Position numbers and translations under genes: made by a program
Notes under the pieces: model-generated
The model's database searches: none
Told to the model about the DNA's origin: nothing
The model's input: the letters and a program-made list of their open reading frames with translations, nothing else
In this document: in pieces, positions 18,559 through 27,270 of the stretch
Numbering within the stretch: position 1 is the stretch's first letter
How the letters are laid out: every line of letters begins with the position of its first letter
Assembly: GCF_000772045.1 (NCBI RefSeq)
Contig: NZ_CP009754.1
Span: 1-64,000, forward strand
Length of the DNA stretch: 64,000 nt
Direction of reading: 5' to 3'
From: Streptomyces sp. CCM_MD2014
GTDB taxonomy: Bacteria; Actinomycetota; Actinomycetes; Streptomycetales; Streptomycetaceae

Positions 18559-18610
18559 TCGCGCCCGGCCCGCCGTCTTCTGGCGGCCGGGCATGCCGAG
18601 AGGACGTCAT

Positions 18611-18886
18611 ATGCCCACCGAGACCACCCCCGCAGTGCCCGTCCCCGCCGAGCCCGTGCGGACGGACCCTGCCTCCCGGTTCGGCGCGCCGCAGGCCTTC
18701 ACCGCTGTGTCCTTCCCCGTCCTGGGCGGTGCCCTGCACGTGGCCGGGGTGCCGCTGCAGGACATCTTCGTCCTGCTGGGCGGCTGCGGTGCCCTGGGCG
18801 CGGCGGCGGTCGTGGCCGTCGGCGGCGGCCGCCGCCGTGCGGCGGCGCTGGCCGGTGCGGTGCTGCGCGCCGCCGCCGGAAAGTAG
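18611..18886 (+). CDS. small membrane protein upstream of an HTH gene
   Basis: 91 residues. A Pro/Thr-rich N-terminus is followed by hydrophobic stretches (LGGALHVAGVPLQDIFVLL and GCGALGAAAVVAVGGG, about residues 38-72) and an Arg/Ala tail. It resembles in style the small hydrophobic spread (Spd) proteins of Streptomyces plasmids, but I cannot assign it. The ATG at 18611 has a GAGAGGA ribosome-binding site 6 nt upstream. It ends 9 nt before the HTH gene, so the two form an operon, led by the hairpin and 18-bp repeat described above. Confidence 0.6.
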   Translation: MPTETTPAVPVPAEPVRTDPASRFGAPQAFTAVSFPVLGGALHVAGVPLQDIFVLLGGCGALGAAAVVAVGGGRRRAAALAGAVLRAAAGK

Positions 18887-18895
18887 GAGGCCGCG

Positions 18896-19909
18896 ATGGG
18901 ACGCCGGGAGAATCCCGTCGACCACAGCCGGCCCGCCCGGGGCCGGCTGGCCGCATATCTGCGCCTGCGGCGGCAGTCGGCCGCCATGACCTACCGGGAA
19001 CTGGCCCGTGCGACGGGGCTGTCGCCGGCCACGCTCAAGCGGGCGGCCTCGGGCACCGTGGTGCCCCGGCACACGACGGTCGAGGCCTACGTCGAGGGCT
19101 GCGGCGGCGGGGCGGCACAGGTGCAGTACGCCGGTGAGCTGTGGCGGCACGCGCGCATCGAGGAACGCGGCCGGCTGTCCGGGCTGCACGCCCCGCGGCC
19201 CGAACTCATCAGCGACGCCGCTGACCTGAGCCGGGCTCTGGAAGTGGTGTGGGAGCAGGCAGGGGCACCGAGTCTACGGGACATCCGGGACCGTTCGGGC
19301 AACCCGCTGGCCCTGCCCGTCAGCAGTGCCGCCCGCATCGTCAACCGTGACGCCATACCCGCCGACGAGCAGCAGCTGGAGGCGTTCCTTGCCGGCTGCG
19401 GCGTCCCGCCCGACAAGCACGCCGCCTGGACGGCCGCCTTCGCCAAGGCCACCACCGCCGCGCACGAGCTGCCGCAGGAACCGGCAGCTGCGGACCGCCC
19501 CGTCGAGCGGCGCCTGCTGCACATGGCGTCCGCCCACGCGGGCGGGCCGGGTACGCGGACCAACAGCCAGGCATGGAGGCGGCTGGTCGAACTGCTGCCG
19601 CCCGCCGCGCTGGATGAAGCCGTCGCGATCGGCATGCACAGCTACCTGGCGTCGCAAGCCTCCCTCAACGGCAAGAGCCCGCACGCTCCACTCGCCTGGC
19701 AGCCGGACCTCTTCACGACGCACGACGGCCAGTACGTGGCGGTCGAAGTGAAGACCCTCTCCAGCCGGGGCCGCGGCGGCCCCGCAGCCGGCGGGAGTGT
19801 GCACAAGCCCCGCACACCGGCCGGAGGAAGCCCTCCCACCGCCCGGGCCGCACAGGTCCAGGCGACGCGCCGCCAGCCGGCCACACACCGGCTGACGGCC
19901 GTCCGCTGA
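18896..19909 (+). CDS. XRE-type helix-turn-helix protein with unassigned C-terminal domain
   Basis: 337 residues. An XRE-like helix-turn-helix occupies about residues 18-65 (MTYRELARATGLSPATLKRA). A second related helical segment (SLRDIRDRSGNPLALP... to AFLAGCGVPPD) spans about 120-180. The C-terminal third contains DLFTTHDGQYVAVEVKT near residues 273-289, a D-x(n)-E-x-K spacing reminiscent of PD-(D/E)XK nucleases, but only this half-motif is visible, so nuclease activity is speculative. The last 50 residues are basic and disordered. It follows a small membrane protein in one operon and converges on tpg across a strong stem-loop. Confidence 0.65.
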   Translation: MGRRENPVDHSRPARGRLAAYLRLRRQSAAMTYRELARATGLSPATLKRAASGTVVPRHTTVEAYVEGCGGGAAQVQYAGELWRHARIEERGRLSGLHAPRPELISDAADLSRALEVVWEQAGAPSLRDIRDRSGNPLALPVSSAARIVNRDAIPADEQQLEAFLAGCGVPPDKHAAWTAAFAKATTAAHELPQEPAAADRPVERRLLHMASAHAGGPGTRTNSQAWRRLVELLPPAALDEAVAIGMHSYLASQASLNGKSPHAPLAWQPDLFTTHDGQYVAVEVKTLSSRGRGGPAAGGSVHKPRTPAGGSPPTARAAQVQATRRQPATHRLTAVR

Positions 19910-19958
19910 CCTCCCCCGGACAGCACACGGACCGCATCAGGCGGTCAAAGGGGCCCCT

Positions 19959-19996
19959 GCTGGGCAGGGTTTCGCTGCGGTGAAACGCTGCCCAGC
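19959..19996. terminator. bidirectional stem-loop between HTH gene and tpg
   Basis: Nine-pair outer stem (GCTGGGCAG/CTGCCCAGC), one G-G mismatch, then a five-pair inner stem (GTTTC/GAAAC) around an 8-nt loop. It lies between convergent genes and can terminate both. Confidence 0.7.
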
Positions 19997-20074
19997 GGAT
20001 GGGCACGAGCAGCCGGGCGGGCGCGCGGGCCTCGGCAGCCCGGGGCTCTCGCTCCGCAGGCCGGGGCCTGGCTG

Positions 20075-20631
20075 TTACAGGTCGAACTCGAGGTGCTCGA
20101 TGTCCGTGAAGCGGACTTCTCTTCCAGGGAGCAGGCGCGGCGGCCGCCGTCCTGGAAGTACACGTCTTTGAGGGCTTCGGCCGCGATCTCGCGCAGGCGG
20201 GCGCCGCTGACGCCGGCTTCACGGGCGCCGAAGAGCTGGGCGGCGTAGTGCGGGGGCAGGGTGACGGTCAGGTGGCGGACGCGGTCCTGGTCGGTGGATC
20301 CGATGGGTGCGGTGCAGCCCAGGCGGGCGCGGGTGTCGATGACGATGCCGTCGGTGGTTGCCGCCCGGTGCCGAGCCCGGGCACGGATCTGCAGCTGCCA
20401 CCGCTGGGTCACCTCGCGCTCCTGGCGGGCGGCGACACCGGGGCGGGGCTGAGTGATCTGGTTCTTGACGTAGCGTTCGACGGTGCGCTGGACAATTCGC
20501 AGCAACTGGGCCACCGCGCGGGTGCCTTTGCGGTTTCTGACGAGGTAGCGCATCTGCGCGGGCGCGGTCTCGAGTACGGGGCGGGCGAACGCCTTGTGCA
20601 CGGCGTCCAGGCCGTCCGCGAACATGCTCAT
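20075..20631 (-). pseudogene. tpg: telomere terminal protein Tpg, frameshifted near the C-terminus
   Basis: Strong resemblance to Streptomyces Tpg, the roughly 185-residue protein bound covalently to telomere 5' ends that primes end patching. Visible landmarks: MSMFADGLDAV at the start, an HTH-like segment (AVAQLLRIVQRTVERYVKNQ, about residues 39-58), TDGIVIDTRARLG and RHLTVTLPPHYAAQLF in the middle, and ALKDVYFQDGGRRA near the end. The ATG at 20631 has a GGGAG ribosome-binding site. Near 20125 the frame changes by one, replacing the conserved acidic tail (EVRFTDIEHLEFDL, still readable in the next frame up to TAA at 20075) with a long wrong extension. A protein could still be made with an altered C-terminus. 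The presence of tpg implies a linear replicon or DNA derived from one. Confidence 0.85.
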
Positions 20632-21189
20632 CGGCCGTCTGCTCCCTACTCGCCGTGGCCGGTGTCGGTGACGGTGCCGTCCTTGATGTACCGGGCGAGG
20701 TTGAGGTCGGGGGCGTCGTAGCGGTCGCGGACCTCTTCGCCCCACGGGACACTCCGGGCGCCCCCGTGTTGACCAGGCCGGGGTTGATGCCGAGTTTGAA
20801 ACCGCCGGGAAGCGGCTTGCCACAGCGGCGCAAGCCGGCCGGTATCCGGCCAGCCGCAGCCCGGCAGGGTGCGGCGCAGCGGGGGCGAGAGTGCAGAACT
20901 CTCACTGACACCGGCGCCCCCGCCCGACACCTGGATACCGGGCGCATCCCAACAACCCCCGGTTGCACTGATGTTGCGGTTACCGGCCGGTTCTGCTGCG
21001 CGGCAGGTCAGGTATGGCGTTGTGCGGAATACGTGATCACCGACAGCAGCCAGGAGGCCGCATCGTCCGCGGTACCCGAGGCCAGGTGCCGCATCCCCGA
21101 GCCGCACAGCACGCATGGTGCTGTGCGACACGAAGGCGCTCTAGTGCTGCGACCGGATTGGTTCACCGGGTCGGCGGTACTGTCCGCGC
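20632..21189 (-). other. region upstream of tpg with a possible 3' remnant of its partner gene
   Basis: A minus-strand frame ends at 20646, 14 nt before tpg, with a natural-looking tail (VPWGEEVRDRYDAPDLNLARYI). This is where tap, the telomere-associated partner of tpg, normally lies, but I cannot confirm tap from so short a piece, and farther upstream the frame looks non-coding. The rest of the stretch (about 20880-21189) holds nothing I can name. Confidence 0.35.
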
Positions 21190-21599
21190 ATGCATCAGTT
21201 CCCATGCACTTTGGAAGCCCTCGTTGTGCGCACCGATCTCTCCGCAGACAGTGCTTGGGACGCTCTGCGGGCGGCGCTGCGCTCGCCCAGCAGGGACGGC
21301 TTCTTGGCCAACGTCGCACTTGCCGATGACCGGAGATACGAGGGCTAGACGCCCGAGTCGGCCCTCGGCCTCATCCCGGCGGAGTATCAGCATCCACTTC
21401 TTGTCCTTGCAGACCCTGTAGCTGTCGCCTCGCCTGACTTGCCGCTTCTCGTAGTGATCTGCGGCGTGAGCGTGGGCGGTGTGTCCGCGTTGTGGCAGCC
21501 GAGCTGTGGAGCATCGAGAACAACCTCTCGGAGGCGAACATGGACTTCGAGGAGTTCGCCGGCGCCGTCGACGACGACGGCGTTTTCCGCGGCTTCTGA
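21190..21599 (+). pseudogene. DUF6924 family gene, broken by a stop and a frameshift
   Basis: The N-terminal part (LVVRTDLSADSAWDALRAAL) and C-terminal part (ELWSIENNLSEANMDFEEFA, then DGVFRGF) match the small actinobacterial DUF6924 family, whose function is unknown. An in-frame TAG at 21347 follows RRYEG, and one base appears missing near 21460, so the conserved middle (LLVVDL) is split. The ATG at 21190 is likely the original start. The 3' end abuts an IS630 element. Confidence 0.7.
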
Positions 21600-21621
21600 G
21601 TCACTGGCCGCCAGGCGGTGT

Positions 21622-22743
21622 TCAGGCTGCGGGTGCGAGGGAGCGCCCGCCCCAGCGGATGCCCTTTTCGCTGCGGATGCGGGCGCGATCTCTGCGCTGG
21701 GCTGCAAGGACGTCGGGGTGACGGGCATTGGTATTGCGCCAGCACAGGTATCGGTGCAGGGCCCGGGTTTGCGCGGGGTCGCTGCGATGGTTCGAGCTGG
21801 CCAGGGTGAACTGCCGCAGCGGGCCGAAGTGGGCCTCAATCGGGTCGGCCCAGCAGGCGTAGGTCGGAGTGAAGCACAGCTCGACCTTTCTCTTCTCCGC
21901 CCAGCGGCAGATGTCCACTCCGGTATGGGCGGAGAGATCATCCAGGATGATGTAGATCGGGGCGCCGTCGGGTCTGGCGGCGCGGATCGACGTCAGGGCG
22001 GCCAGGGTGTTGGCAGTGCCCTTTCCGCGACGGTTGACGCCCCACAGACGGTCGTCGCCGACGGAGTAGCAGCCGTGGAAGTAGGTGACGCCGTGGGTGC
22101 GGCGGTAGGTTGCCGGCAGGCGGGCGGGCTTGCCCTGCTTCGCCCAGCAGGAGCCTGCGATGGGTCTGATCCCCAGGGGCCCAAACTCGTCGAAGGCGAA
22201 CACCCGGTCCGGGAAGCGGTCCAGCACGCGCTCGATGCGGTCAAGCCTGGCGGCACGTTCGGGGCCGGGCGACTCCTTCCATGTCTCGGTGCGCTGGAAG
22301 GTGATACCGCAGCGCAGCAGCAGGCACCGTAAAGCCTCCCGGCCGATGCGGATGACGCGTCCGTGTACGCGGCGCAGGTAGGCGGCGCGTTTACAAAGCG
22401 ACCAGCGGGTGAAGGGCTGGCCGAGCTTGGTGGGGCGGGTGGTGGCCGTCTGGACGACGTACTCCTCGTCGTCACGACTGAGCAGGCGGGGACGGCCTCC
22501 CGCCCATCAAGGGTCCAGACAGGCCAAACCGATCTCGATGAACCGGTGGATCACATCCCGGACGGTGTCCTCGTCGGCCTGGACCAGCTGGGCGATCACC
22601 AGGACGCGGATTCCGCCGACGGACACCAGCAGCATCATCACCCCCCGGTAGCGCACCGAACTGGTACTGCCCCGCCGCACGATCTGCTGCAGCTTCTGCC
22701 CCTCCTGGTCCGTCAGTCTACGCACCCGCACAGGCTGCGCCAC
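21622..22743 (-). pseudogene. IS630-family transposase with an in-frame stop
   Basis: A 373-codon gene in one frame from GTG 22743 to TGA 21622, interrupted by TGA at 22509-22507 after ACLDP (homologues continue with a sense codon before WAGGRPR). The N-terminus is an HTH domain (LTDQEGQKLQQIVRRG). The DDE catalytic part has VFAFDEFGPLG, IYIILDDLSAHTG and TPTYACWADPIEAHFG. Nonsense codon aside, the frame is undamaged, so inactivation looks recent. The minus-strand outer end (CTAGTGTTCTGGCC... near 22790-22830) meets the stop codon of the glycosyltransferase gene. A short remnant of the same IS type lies at 61582-61665. Confidence 0.8.
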
Positions 22744-22826
22744 CACACCTCCAACGGTCGGAACGAACGTCACCACCCATCCAACCGCCCCGATCACCAA
22801 CCCGGCGAACCTTCCCGGCCAGAACA

Positions 22827-23702
22827 CTAGATGATGGGCGGGCGGCCCAGGCGGGTCATCCGTGCCACCGTCGCCCACCGCATCGGCCGCCGCTGACCGC
22901 CCGACTCCCGGACACCCTCGGCGAAGCCGCCCGCCCAGGCACGCCATCCGTCCCACGACCGTGTGCGCACCACCGTCAGCGCAGCCCACACCCCGAGATA
23001 GACCGGGACCAGGGGTGCGGGCAGATGCCGCTTGGCCAGCCACACCCGGTTGCGGGCCGTCATCCGGTAGTAGACCGCGTGCCGGGCCGGTGACGTCCAG
23101 GGGTGCTGCAGCAGCAGCGACGGCTCGTACACCACCCGCCAGCCGTCATCCAGCGCCCGCCACGCCAGATCGGTCTCCTCATGTGCGAAGAAGAACTGCT
23201 CGGGCCAGCCGCCGATCCGCTCCAGCATCCGCATCGACAGCCCGTGCCCGCCGCCCAGGAACGTCGTCACTTCCCCGGCCCGCATCGGGTCCTTCGACCG
23301 CAGGCGCGGCACATGCCGGCGCTGCGTACGTCCCCGCTCGTCAGCGATCCGGAACGACACGATCCCCAGCCGCTCATCCGCCTCGTACATCGAGGCCAGC
23401 TTCGCGCACACGCCGGTGTCCACGAGCAGCCCGTCGTCGTCCAGGTCAACGACGACATCCACGTCCCCGCATGCCCGCAGATGCTCGATGGCCACGTTCC
23501 GGCCCCCGGACACCCCGAGGTTCTCCTCCAGCTCGACTCCGTCCACGCCCACGGGCAGCTCCGGCAGCGGGCTGCCGTTGCCCACCACCACGATCCGCGT
23601 GGCCGGCAGCGTTTGCCCAGCCACCGACTTCAGCAGCGCCTTCAGCTCGACAGGCCGGTTGCCCATGGTCAGGACCGCGATCCCCAGGCGTGGACGACTC
23701 AC
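22827..23702 (-). CDS. family 2 glycosyltransferase (GT-A fold)
   Basis: About 291 residues from the preferred GTG at 23702 (VSRPRLGIAVLTMGNR). It has the GT2 Rossmann-like start, a nucleotide-binding acidic motif VVDLDDDG near residue 85, the ED-like catalytic region FFFAHEETDLAWRA near 185, and a C-terminal WLAKRHLPAPLVPVYLGVWAALTV helix that may touch the membrane. It would transfer a sugar from a nucleotide donor to an unknown acceptor. The divergent neighbour encodes a left-handed beta-helix transferase, hinting at a small surface-glycan locus. The stop codon (TAG) appears to be supplied by, or at the edge of, the adjacent IS630 end, so the true C-terminus may be altered. Confidence 0.8.
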   Translation of the reverse strand: MSRPRLGIAVLTMGNRPVELKALLKSVAGQTLPATRIVVVGNGSPLPELPVGVDGVELEENLGVSGGRNVAIEHLRACGDVDVVVDLDDDGLLVDTGVCAKLASMYEADERLGIVSFRIADERGRTQRRHVPRLRSKDPMRAGEVTTFLGGGHGLSMRMLERIGGWPEQFFFAHEETDLAWRALDDGWRVVYEPSLLLQHPWTSPARHAVYYRMTARNRVWLAKRHLPAPLVPVYLGVWAALTVVRTRSWDGWRAWAGGFAEGVRESGGQRRPMRWATVARMTRLGRPPII

Positions 23703-23784
23703 AGGTGAACTCCGATCGACTTCCGATCGACGCAGCCTAGCGGCCCGCCACCGCTTCACGACGACACGGACAGGAGACCATCGC

Positions 23785-24395
23785 GTGACGACACCGCACT
23801 TCCTCTCTCTCGGCAACTACCTCACCCACCCGGCCGACCCCGCCCTCGCCTCCACCGCATACGCCCGCCCGGCCTCCAGCGACCTCGCCGCATGGCTGAC
23901 CCAGTGGCCCGACCTCCACGCCCAGGCCCTCAAGACCCTCGCCCGCCGCATCCATCCCACCGCCCGGATCCACCCCACCGCGATCATCGGCGACGACGTC
24001 ATCATCGGCCCGACGTCAAGGTCTGGGAGTTCACCACCGTCCTCGGCCACCGCATCGGCCTCAACCGCACCCTTGTCAGCGACCAGGCCCACCTTTCCGC
24101 CGACGTCATGGCAGCAGCGCTCCACCTCACCACCGACATGACACACCCCAGCCGCGACACCTTCCTCCGGCTGCCCGACGGCATCTACCCCTGCCGCACC
24201 CCGCGTTTCGGCGCCCTCATCGGCGACCGCGTCCAGACCGGCAGCCGCATCACCCTCGGCCCCGGAACCGCCATCGGCCGCGGCTGCCTCATCCACTCCC
24301 ACACCGCCGTCAGCCCGACCGTGGTCGTACCCGACCACCACACCATCACCCCCACCGACCGCCCCACCCACCACACACGCATCCGGCGCACCTGA
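23785..24395 (+). pseudogene. left-handed beta-helix (hexapeptide) transferase, 1-nt frameshift
   Basis: The first 75 codons from GTG 23785 end in hexapeptide-like repeats (ARIHPTAIIGDDVIIG). Near 24012 one C seems missing (ATCGGCCCGACG where GGC-CCC-GAC is expected), after which the next frame continues naturally (DVKVWEFTTVLGHRIGLNRT, then RFGALIGDRVQTGSRITLGP). This gives a protein of about 203 residues resembling acyl- or nucleotidyltransferase-like beta-helix proteins. Divergent from the GT2 gene with about 80 nt between starts. The single lesion in a C-run could be a genuine mutation or a sequencing slip; as written the gene is broken. Confidence 0.7.
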
Positions 24396-24435
24396 CCGGC
24401 CGGGACTACCCAACTCTCCCGGTGCTGCAACACCA

Positions 24436-24629
24436 CGAGGGGCGGGGCCCGGGCCGGGGCGTGCTGCACGCGCCGGACTGCGAAGAGGCACCCGAGGGTG
24501 CCGCTGCTCGATGTGCAGCGGGTCCTGGACGTCGCGGAGAACCCGGGGACGCGGCTGTGCACGCTGTGCGGGTGCGCTCAGGACCTGACGCCGCTGCTGA
24601 GCGGCTTCGACCACATCACCGACTCCTGA
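24436..24629 (+). pseudogene. C-terminal remnant resembling DUF6233 proteins
   Basis: Two frames together read HAPDCEEAPEG, then VQRVLDVAENPGTRLCTLCG and LTPLLSGFD, a pattern (H-x2-DC ... C-x2-CG) I associate with the C-terminus of Streptomyces DUF6233 proteins. The frame changes near 24500. The N-terminal part is missing. Confidence 0.45.
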
Positions 24630-24691
24630 CTTGCCCCGCTGTGGGCCGTACGGGTGACTGCGCTGGTCAACAGGGGTGCAAGGGACGGACT

Positions 24692-24982
24692 ATGAGGGCT
24701 ATGAGCACAGACGAGCCTGATGTTCCGTCGACCGACTTCCAGCCGGGTGATTCCCTCACCGGCTCCGCCTGGCCGGGCATCCTGGGCGCGGCCTTGCCCG
24801 TCGCCACTGCGGTCACGGTCGCCGGGCGGGTGGCGAAGGCACACATCGAGCAGCGCGGCGAGACGGAGCGGACGGCCATCGAACAGCGTGGCGAAACGCA
24901 GCGCGCGGTCATCGCTGCCGAGGTCGAACGTGAGCGGATCCGCCAGCCTCAGCTTCCGGCCGGCGACGGCGACGCCGCCTGA
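24692..24982 (+). CDS. small hypothetical protein with one span and an EQRGET repeat
   Basis: 96 residues; the family is not recognised. An acidic N-terminus is followed by a hydrophobic stretch (WPGILGAALPVATAVTVAG, about residues 28-46) and a charged helix in which EQRGETERTAI and EQRGETQRAVI form a tandem repeat of about 11 residues, likely a short coiled coil. The ATG at 24692 has AGGGAC about 6 nt upstream; a second ATG at 24701 is possible. It stands between gene remnants and no operon is evident. Confidence 0.6.
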   Translation: MRAMSTDEPDVPSTDFQPGDSLTGSAWPGILGAALPVATAVTVAGRVAKAHIEQRGETERTAIEQRGETQRAVIAAEVERERIRQPQLPAGDGDAA

Positions 24983-25044
24983 ACGCTCCGGACCCTCGGG
25001 ACCCGGCGGACCCGCCGGACCTGCGGCCACCGCTACTCGGTGGT

Positions 25045-25395
25045 GTGCTCAGGGTCCGGCAGTTGGAGCGGGAAGTGGCGCTCAAGGATCTCCACCCACC
25101 GGTGCAGGACTACAAAGCCGGTGGTGCCGGCCTGCGCCTGGACCAACTCGAGTTCGACACCGACTTCATCGCCGAGTTCGCCTCGGTGGCAACGAGGGAG
25201 AACCTGTCCAAGGACGTGCTGCGGCCGCCTGCTGCTGGTGTTGTTGGGGCTGGGCACCAGCATGGGCATCAAGCGGGTCGTGGCGACCGGCAAGCACGGC
25301 GAGTCCGAGGCGACGCTGCGCCGGGTGCGACACCTGTTCATCAACCTGTGCCGGTGGGACCAGGCACCGCCAAGCCTTCGGGCGAGGTTTCGTGG
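25045..25395 (+). pseudogene. Tn3-family transposase fragment
   Basis: Two adjoining frames encode the late part of a Tn3-type DDE transposase: LEREVALKDLHPPVQDYKAG, FIAEFASVATREN, then after a frame change near 25230 LLLVLLGLGTSMGIKRV and GESEATLRRVRHLFI. Both ends of the gene are missing. It is a scar of a larger transposon. Confidence 0.75.
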
Positions 25396-25429
25396 TGACC
25401 CGGCAGCCCTATTACCGGGCCACCTCCGA

Positions 25430-25825
25430 TCAGTGGGTTTCGGTGCGCCTTTCGAGGCGGGTGCCGTGGCGGAGGGTGATCGACATCAGGTCGCTGGGAG
25501 CGTCCAGTTCCAGACGGTGCCAGCGGCCGCGGGGGACGATCACAGCGGCGCCTGCCTGCAGTTGCACCATGTCCTCGGTCCCGCCGGGCGCGTCGGGACG
25601 GAAGTAGAGGCGGATGCCGCCGATCAGGCAGCACACTGCTTCCTCAGCCTCCGGGTGCATCTCCCAGTGGTCGGCGTGGACGTCGGCGTTGGTCTCCACG
25701 TGAAACGTAGCGATCTGCCAGGCGCCGGAACTGCTGCTCGTCATCTGCCGTTCGACGGCTCGGACATCGCCGTCGGGGTGGAAATGCAGCGCCGAGGCGA
25801 ACAGGTCGACGGGGGTGGTCGTCAT
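25430..25825 (-). CDS. cupin-domain protein
   Basis: 131 residues forming a single cupin barrel: motif 1 region HADHWEMHPEAEEAVCCLIGG (about residues 50-70) and motif 2 region VPRGRWHRLEL (about 97-107), with His and Glu in positions used for metal binding. The substrate is unknown. The ATG at 25825 overlaps the stop of the upstream MFS gene (ATGA), so it is translationally coupled to the exporter and probably under the divergent TetR regulator. It may detoxify or modify the compound that the exporter removes. Confidence 0.75.
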   Translation of the reverse strand: MTTTPVDLFASALHFHPDGDVRAVERQMTSSSSGAWQIATFHVETNADVHADHWEMHPEAEEAVCCLIGGIRLYFRPDAPGGTEDMVQLQAGAAVIVPRGRWHRLELDAPSDLMSITLRHGTRLERRTETH

Positions 25826-27270
25826 GAAAGTGTTCCTTCCAACTGGTTCTCTGCGGGGTCGGTGGATCGCGGGACAGGGGTGACGGCTCTGCGGCGCGGC
25901 AGTACACCGATGGCCACGACTGCCGCGAGCCCGAAGATGGCGGCGGCGATGGCCAGGCCCAGGGCGTAGCCGTCGTTGAGTGCGGCGGGGTCGGCGGTCG
26001 TGCCGGTGTGGTGCGCGGCGATGGTGGCCAGGGCGGCCAGGCCGATGCAGCCGCCGAGTTGGCGGGAGCTGTTCATGAGGCCGCTGGCCATGCCGGCCTC
26101 ACGCGGAGCGACGCCGGTGGTCGCGGCGGCGGCAACTGGAGCCAGGACCAGCCCGGCGCCGACGCTGGTGACGAGGGACGGGCCGAGCACGTCGGTGAGG
26201 AAGCTGCCATCGGGGCTGATGAGGGCGAACCAGGCCATGCCCGCTGCGGCCAGCAGGGCGCCGGGCACCAGGGATGCGCGGGGGGTGCGGGACGCGGTGA
26301 CGCGGGTGGCGACTATGGTTCCCGCGACCAGGCCCAGGGAGAAGGGCAAGAATGCGGTGCCGGTCGCTGCGGCACCCATGCCCAGGACCTGCTGCATGTA
26401 CAGGGACACGAAGTAGAACGCCGTGAATTGTCCGGCCGCGGCCAGGAACACCAGCACGTTCGCGCCGGCGACCCAGCGGCTGCGCAGCAGGCCGAGGCGC
26501 AGCAGCGGTGCGACGACCCTCGCCTCGGCGAAGGCAAAGATGCCCAGCATCACGGCTGCGGCGGCAAGGGTCGCCCACGTGGCCGGGGAGCCCCAGCCCA
26601 GGGTGTCGGTTCGGACGACGCCGAGCACCAGTAGCCCGACTCCGCCTGTAGCCAGGACGGCGCCCAGCGCGTCCAGCCTCTCGCGCCGAGCAGGTGCTGC
26701 TCCGGCGGATACCCCTGCGGGGATGAGCGCGAGAGCCGCCGCGACGATGGGTAGGTTGATCAGCATGACCCAGCGCCAGCCCGCGTACTCGGTCAGCAGT
26801 CCACCTGCCAGCACGCCCAGCGCGCCGCCCGCGGCGTTCACCGCGCTCCACACCCCCAGCGCCCGAACACGCTGAGGGCCTTCGGCGAAGGTGGTGGTGA
26901 GCATCGCAAGCGCGGCCGGCGCGGCTGCGGCGGCGCCCAGGCCCTGACCGGCGCGTGCGGCGATCAGTTGCCAGGGATCCTGGGCCAGCCCGCCCACCAG
27001 CGAGCACAGCCCGAAGACGGTCAGCCCCAGCACGAACATCCGACGCCGGCCGTACAGGTCGCAAGCATGTCCCCCCAACAGCAGGAACCCGCCGAACGTA
27101 AGCGCATATACGTGCACGACCCACGACAGGTCGAGCGGCGCGAATCCCAGCGCCGTGCGGATCGCGGGTAACGCGACGTTGACCACGGACATGTCCAGGG
27201 CGACGACGAACTGGGCGACGGCGGCTGCCGCCAGCACCACTCCGGGCCTCCCGCGCGAGTTTCTATACAT
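25822..27270 (-). CDS. MFS drug exporter, DHA2 (EmrB/QacA-like, 14 spans)
   Basis: About 482 residues from ATG 27270. The DHA2 signature in the first spans is clear (ALDMSVVNVALPAI near residues 22-35, GHACDLYGRRR in loop 2-3 near 67-77), and the length and spacing fit 14 spans. A longer upstream reading exists but starts in promoter sequence. Such proteins expel drugs or metabolites with proton antiport. It forms an operon with the cupin gene and diverges from a TetR gene with 57 nt between starts. A near-palindrome overlapping this start is the likely operator. Confidence 0.85.
   Translation of the reverse strand: MYRNSRGRPGVVLAAAAVAQFVVALDMSVVNVALPAIRTALGFAPLDLSWVVHVYALTFGGFLLLGGHACDLYGRRRMFVLGLTVFGLCSLVGGLAQDPWQLIAARAGQGLGAAAAAPAALAMLTTTFAEGPQRVRALGVWSAVNAAGGALGVLAGGLLTEYAGWRWVMLINLPIVAAALALIPAGVSAGAAPARRERLDALGAVLATGGVGLLVLGVVRTDTLGWGSPATWATLAAAAVMLGIFAFAEARVVAPLLRLGLLRSRWVAGANVLVFLAAAGQFTAFYFVSLYMQQVLGMGAAATGTAFLPFSLGLVAGTIVATRVTASRTPRASLVPGALLAAAGMAWFALISPDGSFLTDVLGPSLVTSVGAGLVLAPVAAAATTGVAPREAGMASGLMNSSRQLGGCIGLAALATIAAHHTGTTADPAALNDGYALGLAIAAAIFGLAAVVAIGVLPRRRAVTPVPRSTDPAENQLEGTLS

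Larger units (their letters stand above)
17687..18610. other. long intergenic region with hairpins and an 18-bp direct repeat
   Basis: No convincing gene is seen in about 920 bp; the open frames on both strands have Pro/Arg/Ser-rich, unnatural composition. It contains a strong hairpin (18093-18119), two copies of an 18-bp repeat (18179-18196 and 18541-18558), each followed within about 15 nt by a GC-rich hairpin (18210-18226 and 18563-18592), and presumably the promoters of the divergent conflict operon (minus) and the HTH locus (plus). Confidence 0.6.

Noticed and set aside
24436..24691. An N-terminal extension of the 96-residue protein at 24692
   Set aside because: The upstream part reads better in another frame as a DUF6233-like remnant, and a ribosome-binding site marks the start at 24692.
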